From NCBI RefSeq assembly GCF_004564275.1, contig NZ_SPDV01000009.1, positions 1-64,000 on the forward strand: a stretch of DNA of 64,000 nt. Direction: 5' to 3'. Shown piece after piece: positions 1 through 9,174 of this stretch. The notes under the pieces were generated by a model that worked only from the letters and a program-made list of their open reading frames with translations, had not been told where the DNA came from and did no database searches. Position numbers and translations under genes: made by a program. Each line of letters starts with the position of its first letter. The first letter of the stretch is position 1. This stretch comes from Sphingomonas parva (ex Maeng et al. 2020) (GTDB taxonomy: Bacteria; Pseudomonadota; Alphaproteobacteria; Sphingomonadales; Sphingomonadaceae).

Positions 1-1
1 G

Positions 2-31
2 AAGGCCGGCGGCAGCGATGCCGCCGGCCTT
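2..31. terminator. bidirectional hairpin terminator downstream of the antiporter
   Basis: A perfect 12-bp stem (AAGGCCGGCGGC pairing with GCCGCCGGCCTT) encloses the six-base loop AGCGAT. It lies four bases past the stop codon of the minus-strand antiporter gene. The stem ends in A/T pairs that give short U runs in both directions. The start of the window truncates the view of any longer U tract on the minus strand. Confidence 0.7.
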
Positions 32-34
32 TCG

Positions 35-1303
35 TCATCCGGCGCCCTGCTCCGCCGCCCGCTCGACGCGCTCGACCGTTGCGCCGGCGGTGAGCCCATG
101 GACGAGGGTGGAGAGGAGGATGGTGAGGGCGATCGCCGCCCACAAGGGACCTTCGTTGACCAGGTTGAGGTGGGCGGTCGCGAAGCCGAGATAGTAGATC
201 GAGCCAATGCCGCGAACGCCGTAGAAAGCAACGACGAAGCGCTCGCGTCCGCGAAGGGCGGTTCCCCACAGGCTCCACCACCCCGCCAGCGGACGAATGG
301 CGAAGACCAGGGCGAAGGCGATCAGCCCATGGCGCCAGTCGAGCTCTCCCCAGAGCGAAGGAAGCACGCCGCCGATGAGCAGGAGCAGGATCGCGGTCAG
401 AGCATGCTCGATCGCCTCGGTAAAGCCGTGCAGCCGGCCATGGAATTCGTGCTCCTCCTCGGCGCGGCGCAGGGCGAGGCCGGCCACGAATGCCGCGACG
501 AAGCCATAGCCCTCGGCAAGCTCGGTGATGCCGTAGGAGACGAAGACCCCGGCCAGAGCGAGCACGCCGGCGGACGTGGCGGCGAGCGCGTTGCGCCGCG
601 GGATCGCGAACAGGATCTTGCCGAGCAGCCAGCCGATCGCCGCGCCGCAGGCGACGCCGGCGATCACCCGGTAGAGCACATCCCGCAGGATCCACTCGCC
701 GGCCATACCGCCGAGGCTGGTGCCTTCGGCCCCGACGATCAGGCCTAGATAGACGAAGGGGAAGGCAAGGCCGTCGTTCAGCCCTGCCTCGGTGGTCAGG
801 GTGAAGCGGACCGGATGCTCCCCGCCCTCGGTCGGCGGGCCGACCTGGACGTCCCCGGCGAGCACGGGGTCAGTGGGTGAAAGCACCGCGCCGAGCAGCA
901 GGGCCCCGGCCAGCGTCATCCCCGCGAGCCAATAGCCGAGGCAGCCGACGGCGAGGATGGTGAGCGGCATGGCGATCAGGAGCAGCCGCAGCGTCGGCTG
1001 CCAGCGGCGATAGCTGGTCAGATCGTCGATCCGAATGCCGGTGCCGAACAAAGCGACGATGATGGTGAGCTCGCTCAGCCGCTCCCACAGCCGGGGCGTC
1101 GTCCTTGGATCGAGCGTCTCGCGCAGGTCGGGGAGCAGGCTGAAGAGAAGGGCCCCGCAGAGGATCAGCAAGGCCGAGGCGGCGGGCTCGCGCCCCGAGA
1201 AGAAGCGCGGAAGCCAGTGCGCAACGATGATCCCGGCGCCGAGGCCGGCCATCAGGAGGTGCTGGCTTTCGAGCCCGAAGAAGGGCGCGTCGGCCACGTT
1301 CAA
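35..1303 (-). CDS. cation:proton antiporter (CPA1/NhaP type)
   Basis: This is a polytopic inner-membrane sodium or potassium/proton exchanger of about 422 residues, with about 12 hydrophobic segments. Family signatures include the stretch SPTDPVLAGDVQ, which carries the polar ion-path residues of NhaP-type carriers, followed by a TEAGLNDGLAFPFVYLG stretch, and a C-terminal FYGVRGIGSIYY segment. The frame is open further upstream, but that part lies antisense-parallel to the preceding gene in another frame. The start chosen is a TTG that overlaps the preceding stop codon (TTGA); a GTG two codons later is the alternative. The overlap suggests translational coupling with the iron-permease-family gene. 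Ion specificity cannot be read from the sequence. Confidence 0.85.
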   Translation of the reverse strand: MNVADAPFFGLESQHLLMAGLGAGIIVAHWLPRFFSGREPAASALLILCGALLFSLLPDLRETLDPRTTPRLWERLSELTIIVALFGTGIRIDDLTSYRRWQPTLRLLLIAMPLTILAVGCLGYWLAGMTLAGALLLGAVLSPTDPVLAGDVQVGPPTEGGEHPVRFTLTTEAGLNDGLAFPFVYLGLIVGAEGTSLGGMAGEWILRDVLYRVIAGVACGAAIGWLLGKILFAIPRRNALAATSAGVLALAGVFVSYGITELAEGYGFVAAFVAGLALRRAEEEHEFHGRLHGFTEAIEHALTAILLLLIGGVLPSLWGELDWRHGLIAFALVFAIRPLAGWWSLWGTALRGRERFVVAFYGVRGIGSIYYLGFATAHLNLVNEGPLWAAIALTILLSTLVHGLTAGATVERVERAAEQGAG

Positions 1304-1710
1304 TAGCGGTCCAGCAGACGCTCGACGCTGTCGTCGGCCGTGCCCGCCTTGCCCGGCACCTGCCCGACCTCGCGCTCGAGCGCGGCGCGGATATTCTCGA
1401 TCTGCTGGTCGGTGAGATGCTCGATGCCGATGAATTGCTCGCGCGCCTTGTCGAGGGCGCGCAGCATCTCGTCGAGCTTCGCCTGCATCGCGGCCGCGTC
1501 GCGATTCTGGCTGTTCTGGATCAGGAACACCATCAGGAAGGTGACGATCGTGGTGGCCGTGTTGATGACCAGCTGCCAGACGGCGGAATAATGGAAGAGC
1601 GGTCCGCTGACCGCCCAGCCGAGGATCATCAGAACGGCAAGAACGAAGGTCAGCGGCTGGCCCGACGCGGTGGCGATCCGCGTTGCGACGGCGGTAAACA
1701 GGCGGTCCAT
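1300..1710 (-). CDS. low-affinity iron permease family protein
   Basis: A 136-residue membrane protein with two hydrophobic helices. Its signature is the run WQLVINTATTIVTFLMVFLI followed by QNSQNRDAAAMQAKLDE, which matches the bacterial low-affinity iron permease family (PF04120). Length is typical of bacterial members. Direct iron transport by bacterial members is not well established, so the name reflects family membership only. It is the first gene of a two-gene unit with the antiporter, whose start overlaps its stop. Confidence 0.85.
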   Translation of the reverse strand: MDRLFTAVATRIATASGQPLTFVLAVLMILGWAVSGPLFHYSAVWQLVINTATTIVTFLMVFLIQNSQNRDAAAMQAKLDEMLRALDKAREQFIGIEHLTDQQIENIRAALEREVGQVPGKAGTADDSVERLLDRY

Positions 1711-1750
1711 AGAGCCTCGTGCGGGACGTGAGGTGACTTAACCTGTGTTG

Positions 1751-1777
1751 CCCCGCGCCGTTCCCTCCGGCGCGGGG
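1751..1777 (-). terminator. GC-rich hairpin ending the efflux operon
   Basis: Perfect 9-bp arms CCCCGCGCC and GGCGCGGGG with a nine-base loop lie just downstream of the MFS stop codon on the minus strand and upstream of the next gene. There is no clear U tract, so this is either a weak or factor-assisted terminator or an mRNA 3' stabiliser. Confidence 0.45.
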
Positions 1778-1788
1778 CCGCCGCATCC

Positions 1789-3324
1789 TCAGTGCGCGAG
1801 GCTGGTATCGACCTCGCGCGTCGGCCGGGGCGCGAGCCAGATCACCGTCGCCGCCGCGGCGAAGACCAGCGCCGCCAGCGTGAACATCTGGCCGGTGGCG
1901 ATCGCATAGGCCTCCTGATCGACGAGCTGGCTGACGACCAGCCGGGCCTGATCGGCCGAGAAGCCGTTGCCCTGCAGCCGCTCGATGGCCGCGGCGGCGC
2001 CGTTCATCGTCCCGGCGAGCACGCTGCGCACGCCTTGGGCGTCGTCATACCACATGGTCGTGACGATCGCCGTCGCGACCGCGCCGGAGAGCGTCCGCAG
2101 GAAGTTCATCACGCCGGCGGCCGACGCGGTCTCCTCCACCTCCACCGCCCCAAGCGCGAGCGTGGTGAGCGGGATGAAGAAGAAGGGCATGCCGGCCCCC
2201 TGGATCAGCTGCGGCAGGGCGAGGGTCCAGAAATCGGCGCCGCTGGTCCACCACAGGGTGCGGATCAGCGAGGTGGCGCCGAGCCAGAGGATGCCGAACG
2301 ACACCAGCAGCCGCGGGTCGACGCGGGCGGAGAGCTTGGCGACGACCGGCGCCATCAGCACTGCGGCGACGCCGTTGAAGGCGGTCGCATAGCCTGCCCA
2401 TGTGGCCGTATAGCCGAGCGCGGACTGCAGCCATTGCGGGATGACGACGAGGCTGGCGAAGAAGGTGCCGTAGGCGAAGACCAAAGCGGCGACGCTGACG
2501 GTGAAGCCGCGGTGGCGGAACACCTTGAGATCGACCACCGGCTGCTCCTCGGTGAGCTCCCAGATCAGGAAGACCGCGAAACCGATCGCGGCGACGATCC
2601 CCAGCGTCACGATCATCGACGAGCCGAACCAGTCATGCTCGCGGCCGAGATCGAGCATCAGCTGCAGCGCGCCGATCCAGAGGACGAGAAGCAGCAGGCC
2701 CATGCGGTCGATCGGCACGCGCTCGACCAGGGTCTCCGCCTTGCGCAGCACGATGATCGCGCTGACCGAGCACAGGATCGCGATCGGGATGTTGATGAAG
2801 AAGATCCAGTGCCAGCCCCAGGAATCGCTGATCGTGCCGCCGAGGATCGGCCCGAGGATCGGGGCGGTGACCGTGGTCATCGCCCACAGCCCCATCATCA
2901 TCGCGTGCTTCTCCTTCGGGGCGATGCGCAGCAGCAGGGTCTGGCTGAGCGGCATCAGGGGCCCGCCGCACAGGCCCTGGCCGATCCGGAAGGCGACCAG
3001 CGCCTCCAGGGTCGGCGCGGTGCCGCACAGGAAGGAGAAGATCCCGAAGCCGATCATGCCGCCGGCGAAGACGCGCACCGTGCCGAAGCGCCGGGCGAGC
3101 CAGCCGGTGAGCGGCACGCAGATCGCCTCCGCCACGGCGTAAGAGGTGATCACCCACGTGCCCTCGCTCGACGAGATGCCGAGGCCGCCGGCGATATGCG
3201 CGACCGACACGTTGGCGATCGTCGTATCGAGCACGACCATGAAATTGGTGAACGCCAGCACGAAGCAGGCGATCATCAGGGTGCCGCCGCGCAGCGGCGC
3301 CGGCTCCTTCGCTCCGGGATGCAT
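1789..3324 (-). CDS. emrB: DHA2 family multidrug efflux MFS permease (EmrB type)
   Basis: Inner-membrane drug/proton antiporter of 511 residues with 14 predicted transmembrane helices, the usual size for the EmrB/QacA (DHA2) subfamily. Helix 1 carries MVVLDTTIANVSV (motif D1), followed by GTWVITSYAVAEA, the loop GWLARRFG (motif A), and GPILGGTISDSWGWHWIF with IFFINIPI (motif C and D2 regions). It is the last gene of a three-gene operon after the outer-membrane factor and the HlyD adaptor, 13 bases from the latter. The product should form the pump of a tripartite system exporting hydrophobic toxic compounds. It is probably repressed by the divergent TetR protein. Confidence 0.93.
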   Translation of the reverse strand: MHPGAKEPAPLRGGTLMIACFVLAFTNFMVVLDTTIANVSVAHIAGGLGISSSEGTWVITSYAVAEAICVPLTGWLARRFGTVRVFAGGMIGFGIFSFLCGTAPTLEALVAFRIGQGLCGGPLMPLSQTLLLRIAPKEKHAMMMGLWAMTTVTAPILGPILGGTISDSWGWHWIFFINIPIAILCSVSAIIVLRKAETLVERVPIDRMGLLLLVLWIGALQLMLDLGREHDWFGSSMIVTLGIVAAIGFAVFLIWELTEEQPVVDLKVFRHRGFTVSVAALVFAYGTFFASLVVIPQWLQSALGYTATWAGYATAFNGVAAVLMAPVVAKLSARVDPRLLVSFGILWLGATSLIRTLWWTSGADFWTLALPQLIQGAGMPFFFIPLTTLALGAVEVEETASAAGVMNFLRTLSGAVATAIVTTMWYDDAQGVRSVLAGTMNGAAAAIERLQGNGFSADQARLVVSQLVDQEAYAIATGQMFTLAALVFAAAATVIWLAPRPTREVDTSLAH

Positions 3325-3337
3325 CGTCGCTCCTCCT

Positions 3338-4498
3338 TCAGCTCTTCGAGACGTCGATCTCGGCTTCCATCGAGAGGCCGACGCGCAGCGGGTTCTTCCT
3401 GAGATCGGCCGGATCGAGCGCGATCCGCACCGGCAGGCGCTGGACGACCTTGATCCAGTTGCCGGTCGCGTTCTGGGCCGGGATCAGGGCGAAGGCCGAG
3501 CCGGTGCCGCCGGAGAAGCCGATGACGCGGCCGCGATAGACGACGTCCGAGCCATAGAGGTCGGAGACCAGCCGGACCGGCTGCCCCACCCGGACCCGGC
3601 TGAGCTGTCCCTCCTTGAAATTGGCATCGACATAGGCCGTGCCGATCGGGACGATCGTCATTGTCGCCGCGCCCGCGGCAATGCGCTGGCCAACCTGGAC
3701 CTGCCGGTTGGTCACCACTCCGTCGATCGGCGCGCGCACCACGGTGCGGGCGAGATCGAGCTTCGCCTGCGCGAGCCGCGCTTTCGCCGCCGCCACTTCG
3801 GGGTTGGTGTCGACCGGTCCCTGCACCAGGGCCTGGTTGGCCGCCCAGCTCTGGCGCGCGGCGCCGCGGGTCGCCGCCGCCTGGCGGACGGCGGCCCGGG
3901 CGAGAGCGAAATTGCCCTGCGCCGCACTATAGGCGCTCTGCGCCGTCGTCAGCTCCTCGCCCGAGATGGCGCCGCTTTCGGCGAGCGCGCGGCGGCGCCC
4001 GAAATCGGCCGAGGCCTTGCGCAGATTGGCCTGCGCGACGGCGAGCTGCGCCTGCGCCTGGCCGATGTCCGCGTCGCGCGCGTCGATCTGGGCGGCCAGC
4101 GATCCGCCGGTCGCCCGCGTCTGGGCGAACTGATGCCTTGCCTTCACCAAATCCGCTTCGGCGCGCGCGACCGCCAGCCGGGCATCGGCATCGTCGAGGC
4201 GCAGCAGCACGTCGCCGCGTTTCACCGCCTGGGTGTTGACCACCGGCACCTCGGCGACGGCCCCGGCGACGAGCGGCGTCACCTGCGCCGAATCCGCGTT
4301 CACATAAGCGTTGTCGGTCGCGACATGATCGCCGTCGGCGAGCATGAACCAGCCGACGAAGGCCAGCTTCACGCCGAGCGCGAGGCCGGCGAGCAGCTTC
4401 GCCCGCTTACTCCTGAGCCGCTTCGGTGCCGGGGGCGCGATGTGGACCTCGGCCTGAATCTTCGGATGCTTGAAGTCGATCGGATCTACGTCAGCCAT
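3338..4498 (-). CDS. emrA: HlyD/EmrA family membrane-fusion adaptor
   Basis: Periplasmic adaptor of 386 residues anchored by one N-terminal helix (about residues 28-52: LLAGLALGVKLAFVGWFML). It continues with the EmrA-type HATDNAYV motif region, a lipoyl-like half (GAVAEVPVVNTQAVKRGDVL), a long alanine-rich coiled coil, then the second lipoyl half (RAPIDGVVTNRQVQVGQRI) and beta-barrel. It should bridge the MFS pump to the outer-membrane channel. It is co-transcribed between those two partners with gaps of 27 and 13 bases. Confidence 0.93.
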   Translation of the reverse strand: MADVDPIDFKHPKIQAEVHIAPPAPKRLRSKRAKLLAGLALGVKLAFVGWFMLADGDHVATDNAYVNADSAQVTPLVAGAVAEVPVVNTQAVKRGDVLLRLDDADARLAVARAEADLVKARHQFAQTRATGGSLAAQIDARDADIGQAQAQLAVAQANLRKASADFGRRRALAESGAISGEELTTAQSAYSAAQGNFALARAAVRQAAATRGAARQSWAANQALVQGPVDTNPEVAAAKARLAQAKLDLARTVVRAPIDGVVTNRQVQVGQRIAAGAATMTIVPIGTAYVDANFKEGQLSRVRVGQPVRLVSDLYGSDVVYRGRVIGFSGGTGSAFALIPAQNATGNWIKVVQRLPVRIALDPADLRKNPLRVGLSMEAEIDVSKS

Positions 4499-4525
4499 TT
4501 CTTGTCTCCCTGGATGTGATGGATG

Positions 4526-5956
4526 TCAGGATGCGGTGAAGCCGCCGCCGAGCGCGCGGACGAGCGCGACGTCGAGGACGAAGGCGCGGGACTCGAGATC
4601 GGCGAGCTGGATGCGGGCCTGAACGAGCCCCTCCTCGGCCGAGAGGACGTCCAGATAGGCGGACAGACCACCTTCGTAGCGGCGGCGGGCGAGGCCGCTC
4701 GCTTCCTCGAAGGCGGCGACCGTCCGGCGGGATTCCGTTAGCCTTGTGGCCAGCATCTTCTGGCTGGCGAGGGCATCGGCGGTCTCGCGCAGCGCCGCCA
4801 CGACCCGCGCATCGTAGAGCGCGACCGCTTCGTCATACTGGCCGCGGCGTCCGCGATAGTTGCCGGAGAGCGCGCCGCCGTGGAAGATCGGCAGGCTGAT
4901 CGCCGGACCGGCGCTCGCAGTGAAGGAATCGCCCGACAGCAGGCTGCCGAGGCCGAGCGACTGCAGGCCGACGAGCGCCGAGAGATTGATGTCCGGATAG
5001 AAAGCGGCGCGCGCCTCCTTGATGCGGCTCCCCGCCGCCTCGACCCGGGCGCGCGCGGCCGCGATGTCGGGCCTGCGGCCGATCAGCGCGATCGACGCAT
5101 CGGCGGGAACGCCTTCCGGGTGCAGCGCGGCGACGAGAGGGCGGGCGATCCGGAGGCCGCGATCGGGACCGGCGCCGAGCAGGGCGGCGAGGGCGTTGCG
5201 GGTCAGCGCCAGCGCCTCGTCGGTCGCGGCGAGATCGCCGCGCGCCTGCGGGACCCGCGCCTCCGCCTGCTTGAGATCGGCGCGGGTGCCGAGCCCGTTC
5301 GCAACCCGCCGCTCGACGAGACCGAGCGTCTGGGTGCGAAGCGCGAGGATCGTCTCCAGCGCGTCCCGCTGGGCGTGGAGCGCGGCGAGATCGGCATAAG
5401 TCGAGGCGATCGCAGTGGCGAGCGCCAGCCGCGCCTCGGCGAAGTCGTAGCCGGCCGCTTCCGCGTCCGAGGTGGCGGCGGCGAGGGCGGCGCGGTTCTT
5501 GCCCCAGAGATCGAGATCGAACGAGAAGGAGAGGGCGACACTGCCGACATCCTGCCAGCCATGCGGCGCGAGCGGTGCGGGAAGACCCTGGTTCTCGCTC
5601 TGGCGGACGATCTCCACGCTCGCACCGGCGTCGATCGTCGGCTGCAGCGCGGCGCCGGCGCGCTGGGCGAAGCCCTGCGCGGTGCGCAGCCGCGCCGCGG
5701 CGGCGGTAAGATCCGGGGAGGCGGCGAGGGCCTCGTCGATCAGGGCGACGAGCTGCGGATCGCGATAGTCCGACCACCAGCGCTCGCCCGGCCACTCACG
5801 TGCCGACGGCGCGAGCGACCGCGTCGTCTCATACGCGCCTGGAGCGTTGGGCACGGGCTTTGGCCCGAGATTGGGCACGCTGGCGCAGGCGGAAGCGAGC
5901 AGCAACGGCAGCAGCAATGGGGCGCGGCTCAGCCGCGCCGCCCGAAAGCGGATCAT
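4526..5956 (-). CDS. outer-membrane efflux factor, NodT/OprM family lipoprotein
   Basis: Outer-membrane channel subunit of 476 residues, first gene of the efflux operon. The N terminus has a lipoprotein signal ending LLLASAC, so Cys24 is the predicted lipidation site. The mature part has two tandem outer-membrane-efflux repeats, recognisable by ARLRTAQGFAQRAGAALQP, the KNRAALAAATSDAEAAGYDF coiled coil and RIKEARAAFYPDINLSALVG in the second half. Family members form TolC-like trimers. Its promoter carries two palindromic operators shared with the divergent TetR gene. Confidence 0.92.
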   Translation of the reverse strand: MIRFRAARLSRAPLLLPLLLASACASVPNLGPKPVPNAPGAYETTRSLAPSAREWPGERWWSDYRDPQLVALIDEALAASPDLTAAAARLRTAQGFAQRAGAALQPTIDAGASVEIVRQSENQGLPAPLAPHGWQDVGSVALSFSFDLDLWGKNRAALAAATSDAEAAGYDFAEARLALATAIASTYADLAALHAQRDALETILALRTQTLGLVERRVANGLGTRADLKQAEARVPQARGDLAATDEALALTRNALAALLGAGPDRGLRIARPLVAALHPEGVPADASIALIGRRPDIAAARARVEAAGSRIKEARAAFYPDINLSALVGLQSLGLGSLLSGDSFTASAGPAISLPIFHGGALSGNYRGRRGQYDEAVALYDARVVAALRETADALASQKMLATRLTESRRTVAAFEEASGLARRRYEGGLSAYLDVLSAEEGLVQARIQLADLESRAFVLDVALVRALGGGFTAS

Positions 5957-5985
5957 GGGTCTCTCCAGATGTCGTGGAACGCAGC

Positions 5986-6006
5986 TAAACTGTACAGTAC
6001 GGTTTA
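5986..6006. promoter_or_regulatory. TetR operator 1 overlapping the efflux-operon -10 region
   Basis: A 21-bp palindrome: arms TAAAC-Y-GTAC and GTAC-R-GTTTA around a central A, with a single mismatched pair. It sits between the divergent efflux operon and the tetR gene and overlaps the -10 position of the minus-strand promoter. The half-site TAAAC-Y-GTAC recurs in operator 2. Confidence 0.7.
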
Positions 6007-6029
6007 AATATGATTCGGAGACTTGTCAA
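6007..6029 (-). promoter_or_regulatory. promoter of the efflux operon
   Basis: On the minus strand a consensus TTGACA lies at 6029-6024. Seventeen bases downstream is TAAACC (6006-6001), a weak -10 that falls inside operator 1. Binding of the TetR protein there would block the promoter. Confidence 0.5.
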
Positions 6030-6032
6030 CGG

Positions 6033-6058
6033 TAAACCGTACAGCCATGTACAGCTTT
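6033..6058. promoter_or_regulatory. TetR operator 2 upstream of tetR
   Basis: The half-site TAAACCGTAC at 6033-6042 matches operator 1 at nine of ten bases. A second imperfect half, GTACAGCTTT, follows after AGCCAT. The site lies just upstream of the TetR start and should give autoregulation. Confidence 0.55.
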
Positions 6059-6077
6059 GAACGTGGAGGCGGTGTCG

Positions 6078-6764
6078 ATGCGCGTGAGGACAGAGGCCAA
6101 GAGGCAGGAGATCGTCGCAGTCGCGGCCGAGCTGTTTCAGGAGCTCGGCTACGATCGCACCTCGATGGCGGCAATCTCGCAGCGGCTCGGTGGTTCGAAG
6201 GCGACGCTCTACGGCTATTTCAAGTCGAAGGAGGAACTGCTGCTCGCGGTCCTCGACTATGACATCACCGAGGGCGCCGACGCGCTGATGCACGCGATGC
6301 TGGCGGCACCATCATTCCGCGACGGATTGATCCTGCTGGGCAGCGGTTATCTCGCGCGGCGGCTGTCGGCCGGGCCGATCTCCCACGTGCGCCTGGTCTC
6401 GAACCAGCCAGAGGAAAGCGGCATCGGCAAGACATTCTACGAGAACATCCTGCAGCGCGCCTGGGAACGCCTGTCGAACCGCTTCGGGACGCTGATGGAC
6501 GACGGGGTGCTGCGCCGCGCGGATCCCTGGGTCGCCGCGATGCAGTGGAAGGGTCTGGTCGAGCTGGACCTGTTCGATCGACGCCTGCTCGGCGCGATTT
6601 CCGAGCCCGATGCCGACGAGCTGCGGCAGGCAGCCGTCCTCGCCGCCGACGCCTTCCTGCAGCTCTACGGCACACCCGCGGCCCTGGCGCCCCGCTCGCC
6701 TGCGCTCGTCCCGTCCGCGGCGGGCGAAGAGTCGCGTCCGCGGGCCGAGGCGCGCCGCGCCTGA
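6078..6764 (+). CDS. TetR/AcrR family transcriptional repressor
   Basis: A repressor of about 228 residues. The N-terminal helix-turn-helix is clear: RQEIVAVAAELFQELGYDRT, then SMAAISQRLGGSKATLYGYF, then SKEELLLAVL, the classic TetR-N pattern. The C-terminal ligand domain resembles the AcrR/FadR-type domains of efflux regulators. The ATG at 6078 is preferred because GGAGGC lies six bases upstream; a TTG 21 bases earlier is possible. Its divergent position over two palindromic operators indicates that it represses the efflux operon and itself, with release by a pump substrate as the likely inducer. Confidence 0.9.
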   Translation: MRVRTEAKRQEIVAVAAELFQELGYDRTSMAAISQRLGGSKATLYGYFKSKEELLLAVLDYDITEGADALMHAMLAAPSFRDGLILLGSGYLARRLSAGPISHVRLVSNQPEESGIGKTFYENILQRAWERLSNRFGTLMDDGVLRRADPWVAAMQWKGLVELDLFDRRLLGAISEPDADELRQAAVLAADAFLQLYGTPAALAPRSPALVPSAAGEESRPRAEARRA

Positions 6765-6777
6765 GCCGCCTGCCGCC

Positions 6778-9174
6778 TCAGAAACGCTGGCGCAGGGTGA
6801 CGCCGTAGGTTCGGGGCTGGCCGATGTTGAAGCCCAGGCGGGCGCGGCCGCCGCGTTCCCGGTCGAACGAGAGCAGGGCGTTCTCGTCGAACAGATTGTT
6901 CACGTAGGCGATCACTTCCAGGCCGCTCCCCCATTCCAGTCCGGCGCTGAGGTTGACCAGCTCGTAGCTCGGCAGCTGGAGGTTGATCACCGTCCCCTCG
7001 TTGCCGGTGGCTCCGCCGAACGGCAGGCCGGAGACGAAGGTGCGGGGATTGTTCTCCTGATCGCTGGGCTGGGTGTAGCGGTTGCCGACATGCTGCACCG
7101 AGGCGGAGAAGGTCGCCCGCGTTCCCGAGGTGTCGATCGGCGTCGAGTAGGTGGCGCTGGCCGCAATCTGGAATTTGGGCACCGAGGGCAGGCGATTGTC
7201 CTCGCGGATGCCGCCGACGACGCCCCCGCCGGACGTGACGGTCGAGTCGAACTGCGCCTCGAGGACGCTGCCCGCGATCGAAAGATCGAGGCCTTCGAAC
7301 GGCGAGGCCGACATCTCGAACTCGACGCCCATGGTATGCGCCTTGGGCACGTTGAACACGATCCGCGACGAGCAGGAGCCCGCGTCGAGCGTCACCTGCA
7401 GGTTCTTGATGTCGGTGTAGAAAGCGGCGGCGTTGAAGTTGATGCCGCCGAGAGCGCCCTTGATGCCGCCCTCGTAGTTCCACAAGGTTTCGTCGCCATA
7501 GGATTGGAAGCTGCCGAAGGTCGCGGCGTCTTCCGGCGTGCACAGCGGAATGTTGAGCGGATCGTTGACCCCTCCGAGGCGGAAGCCCTTGGAGGCCTGG
7601 AGGTTGATCCGGATGTCGTCGGTCGCCTCGACGCTGAGCAGCACGCGCGGCGAGAAGCCGTCCGACCTGGTCTCGTCGGTGCGGTCATCCCCGTTGGAGA
7701 ACAGGCCGCCGGACGTGAAGCGCCTTTGCTCCTTGAAATCGTAATAGCGGCCGCCGGCGGTGAGCTCGAACCGCCCGAAATCATAAGTCGCCTCTCCGAA
7801 CACGGCTTTCTGCTCGATGTCGTAGGGAAGGTCCGAGTTGTACGGCGAGTCCGCAGGGAAGCCGTTCGCCACGGCGGCGGAGGTCCCCGCGCCGAGGGTC
7901 GCGTCGGTGAACGCGTCATAGCCCGGCGTCGGGAGCCGCTGGTGGTAGAAACGATCGACGTTGGAATAGAAAGCACCGATCAGCCAGTTGAGCGGACCGT
8001 CGCCGTCGGACGAGAGGCGCACTTCCTGGCTGAACTGCTCGAGATCGGTGCTGTCCCGCAGGTTCGACGGCAGCAGCACGGCCGCGGTCGGGAAGCCGAG
8101 ATCGACCGAGACGCTGCCGGTGAGCGCGCTGGCGTCGCGGCTGGCGAGGATGTGCCGGTCGATATAGCTCGTCACCGTGGTGAGGGTGACCGCGCCCAGG
8201 TCGGCGCTCGCGGTCAGATCCGCGATGAAGGTCTGATCGCGGAACTTCTCGGACAGCAGCAGATGCTGCTCGCGCTCGCGAAGCTGCACCGGGGGCCGTG
8301 AAGTCGTGAACGGATTGGCGAACAGGTTGTAGACCTCCTCGCGATTATAGCCGTTCGCCTGAGTGACCTGGTAGACCAGCCGGGGCGTGATCCGGATATC
8401 GGGGGCAGGCTCGAACAGCAAAGCGAGACGGCCGCCGGTGCGAAAGCCGGTGTTGACGTCCTCGTCCACCCCGGCGCCCTCGCGACGGGCGTTGACGAAG
8501 CCGCCGTAGCGCGTGTGGTAGAAGACGGCGCGCGCGGCGACGCCCGAGGCGAGCGGGCCGTTGACGGCGACCTTGATGTGTCCGCCGAGGCTGTCGCCGT
8601 CGACCAGGTTGGCATTCGCCTCGGCCAGAGCCTCGAAGGCGCTCGGGTCCGGCTGGTTGGTGATGTAGCGGATCGTGCCGCCGACCGAGCCGGAGCCGAA
8701 CAGGGTTCCCTGCGGTCCGCGCAGCGTCTCGACCCGGTTGAGATCGAACAGGTCGAGATCCGGCGTGAACAGCGAGAGCGAGATCACCGACTCGTCGAGA
8801 TAGACGCCGACCTGCTCCTTCACGCCGGGCTGGTCGCGCACGATCTGGCCGGCGGATACGCCGCGGACCGAGACCTGGCTCTGGCCGGGCCCGAGGTTCT
8901 GCACGGCGAGCCCGGCGACGTTGCGCGAGAGATCCTCAATGGTGGTGGCGCCCGAGCGCTGGATGTCCTCTTCCGTCTGCGCGTTGATCGAGAAAGGCAC
9001 TTCGAGCAGGGTCTGCGCGCGCTTGGTGGCAGTGACGATGATCTCCTGCTCGTCGGCTGAGGTGCCGCCGGTCTCGGTCTGCGCGCGGGCAGGCGCGGCG
9101 GCGAGGGTCAGCGCGAGCGCGGACGCGGCGAAGAGAAAACGAGCTTGGAAGCGCACATACGGAAGACGAGTCAT
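6778..9174 (-). CDS. TonB-dependent outer-membrane receptor
   Basis: A receptor of about 798 residues. The signal peptide ends AAAPARAQ, the TonB box region is DEQEIIVTATKR, and the plug domain contains NVAGLAVQNLGPGQSQVSVRG and VETLRGPQGTLFGSGSVGGTI. A long beta-barrel follows and ends in YGVTLRQRF with a terminal aromatic, as required for barrel insertion. The start at 9174 is chosen because it begins a proper signal peptide; the frame remains open upstream. The plug motifs place it among sphingomonad 'TonB-dependent receptor' proteins of unknown substrate. A Tat-exported FAD oxidase is encoded divergently, which may mean the imported ligand is an amine or amino-acid derivative; this is inference. 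Confidence 0.93.
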   Translation of the reverse strand: MTRLPYVRFQARFLFAASALALTLAAAPARAQTETGGTSADEQEIIVTATKRAQTLLEVPFSINAQTEEDIQRSGATTIEDLSRNVAGLAVQNLGPGQSQVSVRGVSAGQIVRDQPGVKEQVGVYLDESVISLSLFTPDLDLFDLNRVETLRGPQGTLFGSGSVGGTIRYITNQPDPSAFEALAEANANLVDGDSLGGHIKVAVNGPLASGVAARAVFYHTRYGGFVNARREGAGVDEDVNTGFRTGGRLALLFEPAPDIRITPRLVYQVTQANGYNREEVYNLFANPFTTSRPPVQLREREQHLLLSEKFRDQTFIADLTASADLGAVTLTTVTSYIDRHILASRDASALTGSVSVDLGFPTAAVLLPSNLRDSTDLEQFSQEVRLSSDGDGPLNWLIGAFYSNVDRFYHQRLPTPGYDAFTDATLGAGTSAAVANGFPADSPYNSDLPYDIEQKAVFGEATYDFGRFELTAGGRYYDFKEQRRFTSGGLFSNGDDRTDETRSDGFSPRVLLSVEATDDIRINLQASKGFRLGGVNDPLNIPLCTPEDAATFGSFQSYGDETLWNYEGGIKGALGGINFNAAAFYTDIKNLQVTLDAGSCSSRIVFNVPKAHTMGVEFEMSASPFEGLDLSIAGSVLEAQFDSTVTSGGGVVGGIREDNRLPSVPKFQIAASATYSTPIDTSGTRATFSASVQHVGNRYTQPSDQENNPRTFVSGLPFGGATGNEGTVINLQLPSYELVNLSAGLEWGSGLEVIAYVNNLFDENALLSFDRERGGRARLGFNIGQPRTYGVTLRQRF

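Noticed and set aside
1792-3402. A 536-codon plus-strand frame
   Set aside because: Antisense to the MFS transporter gene, low-complexity composition and no domain.
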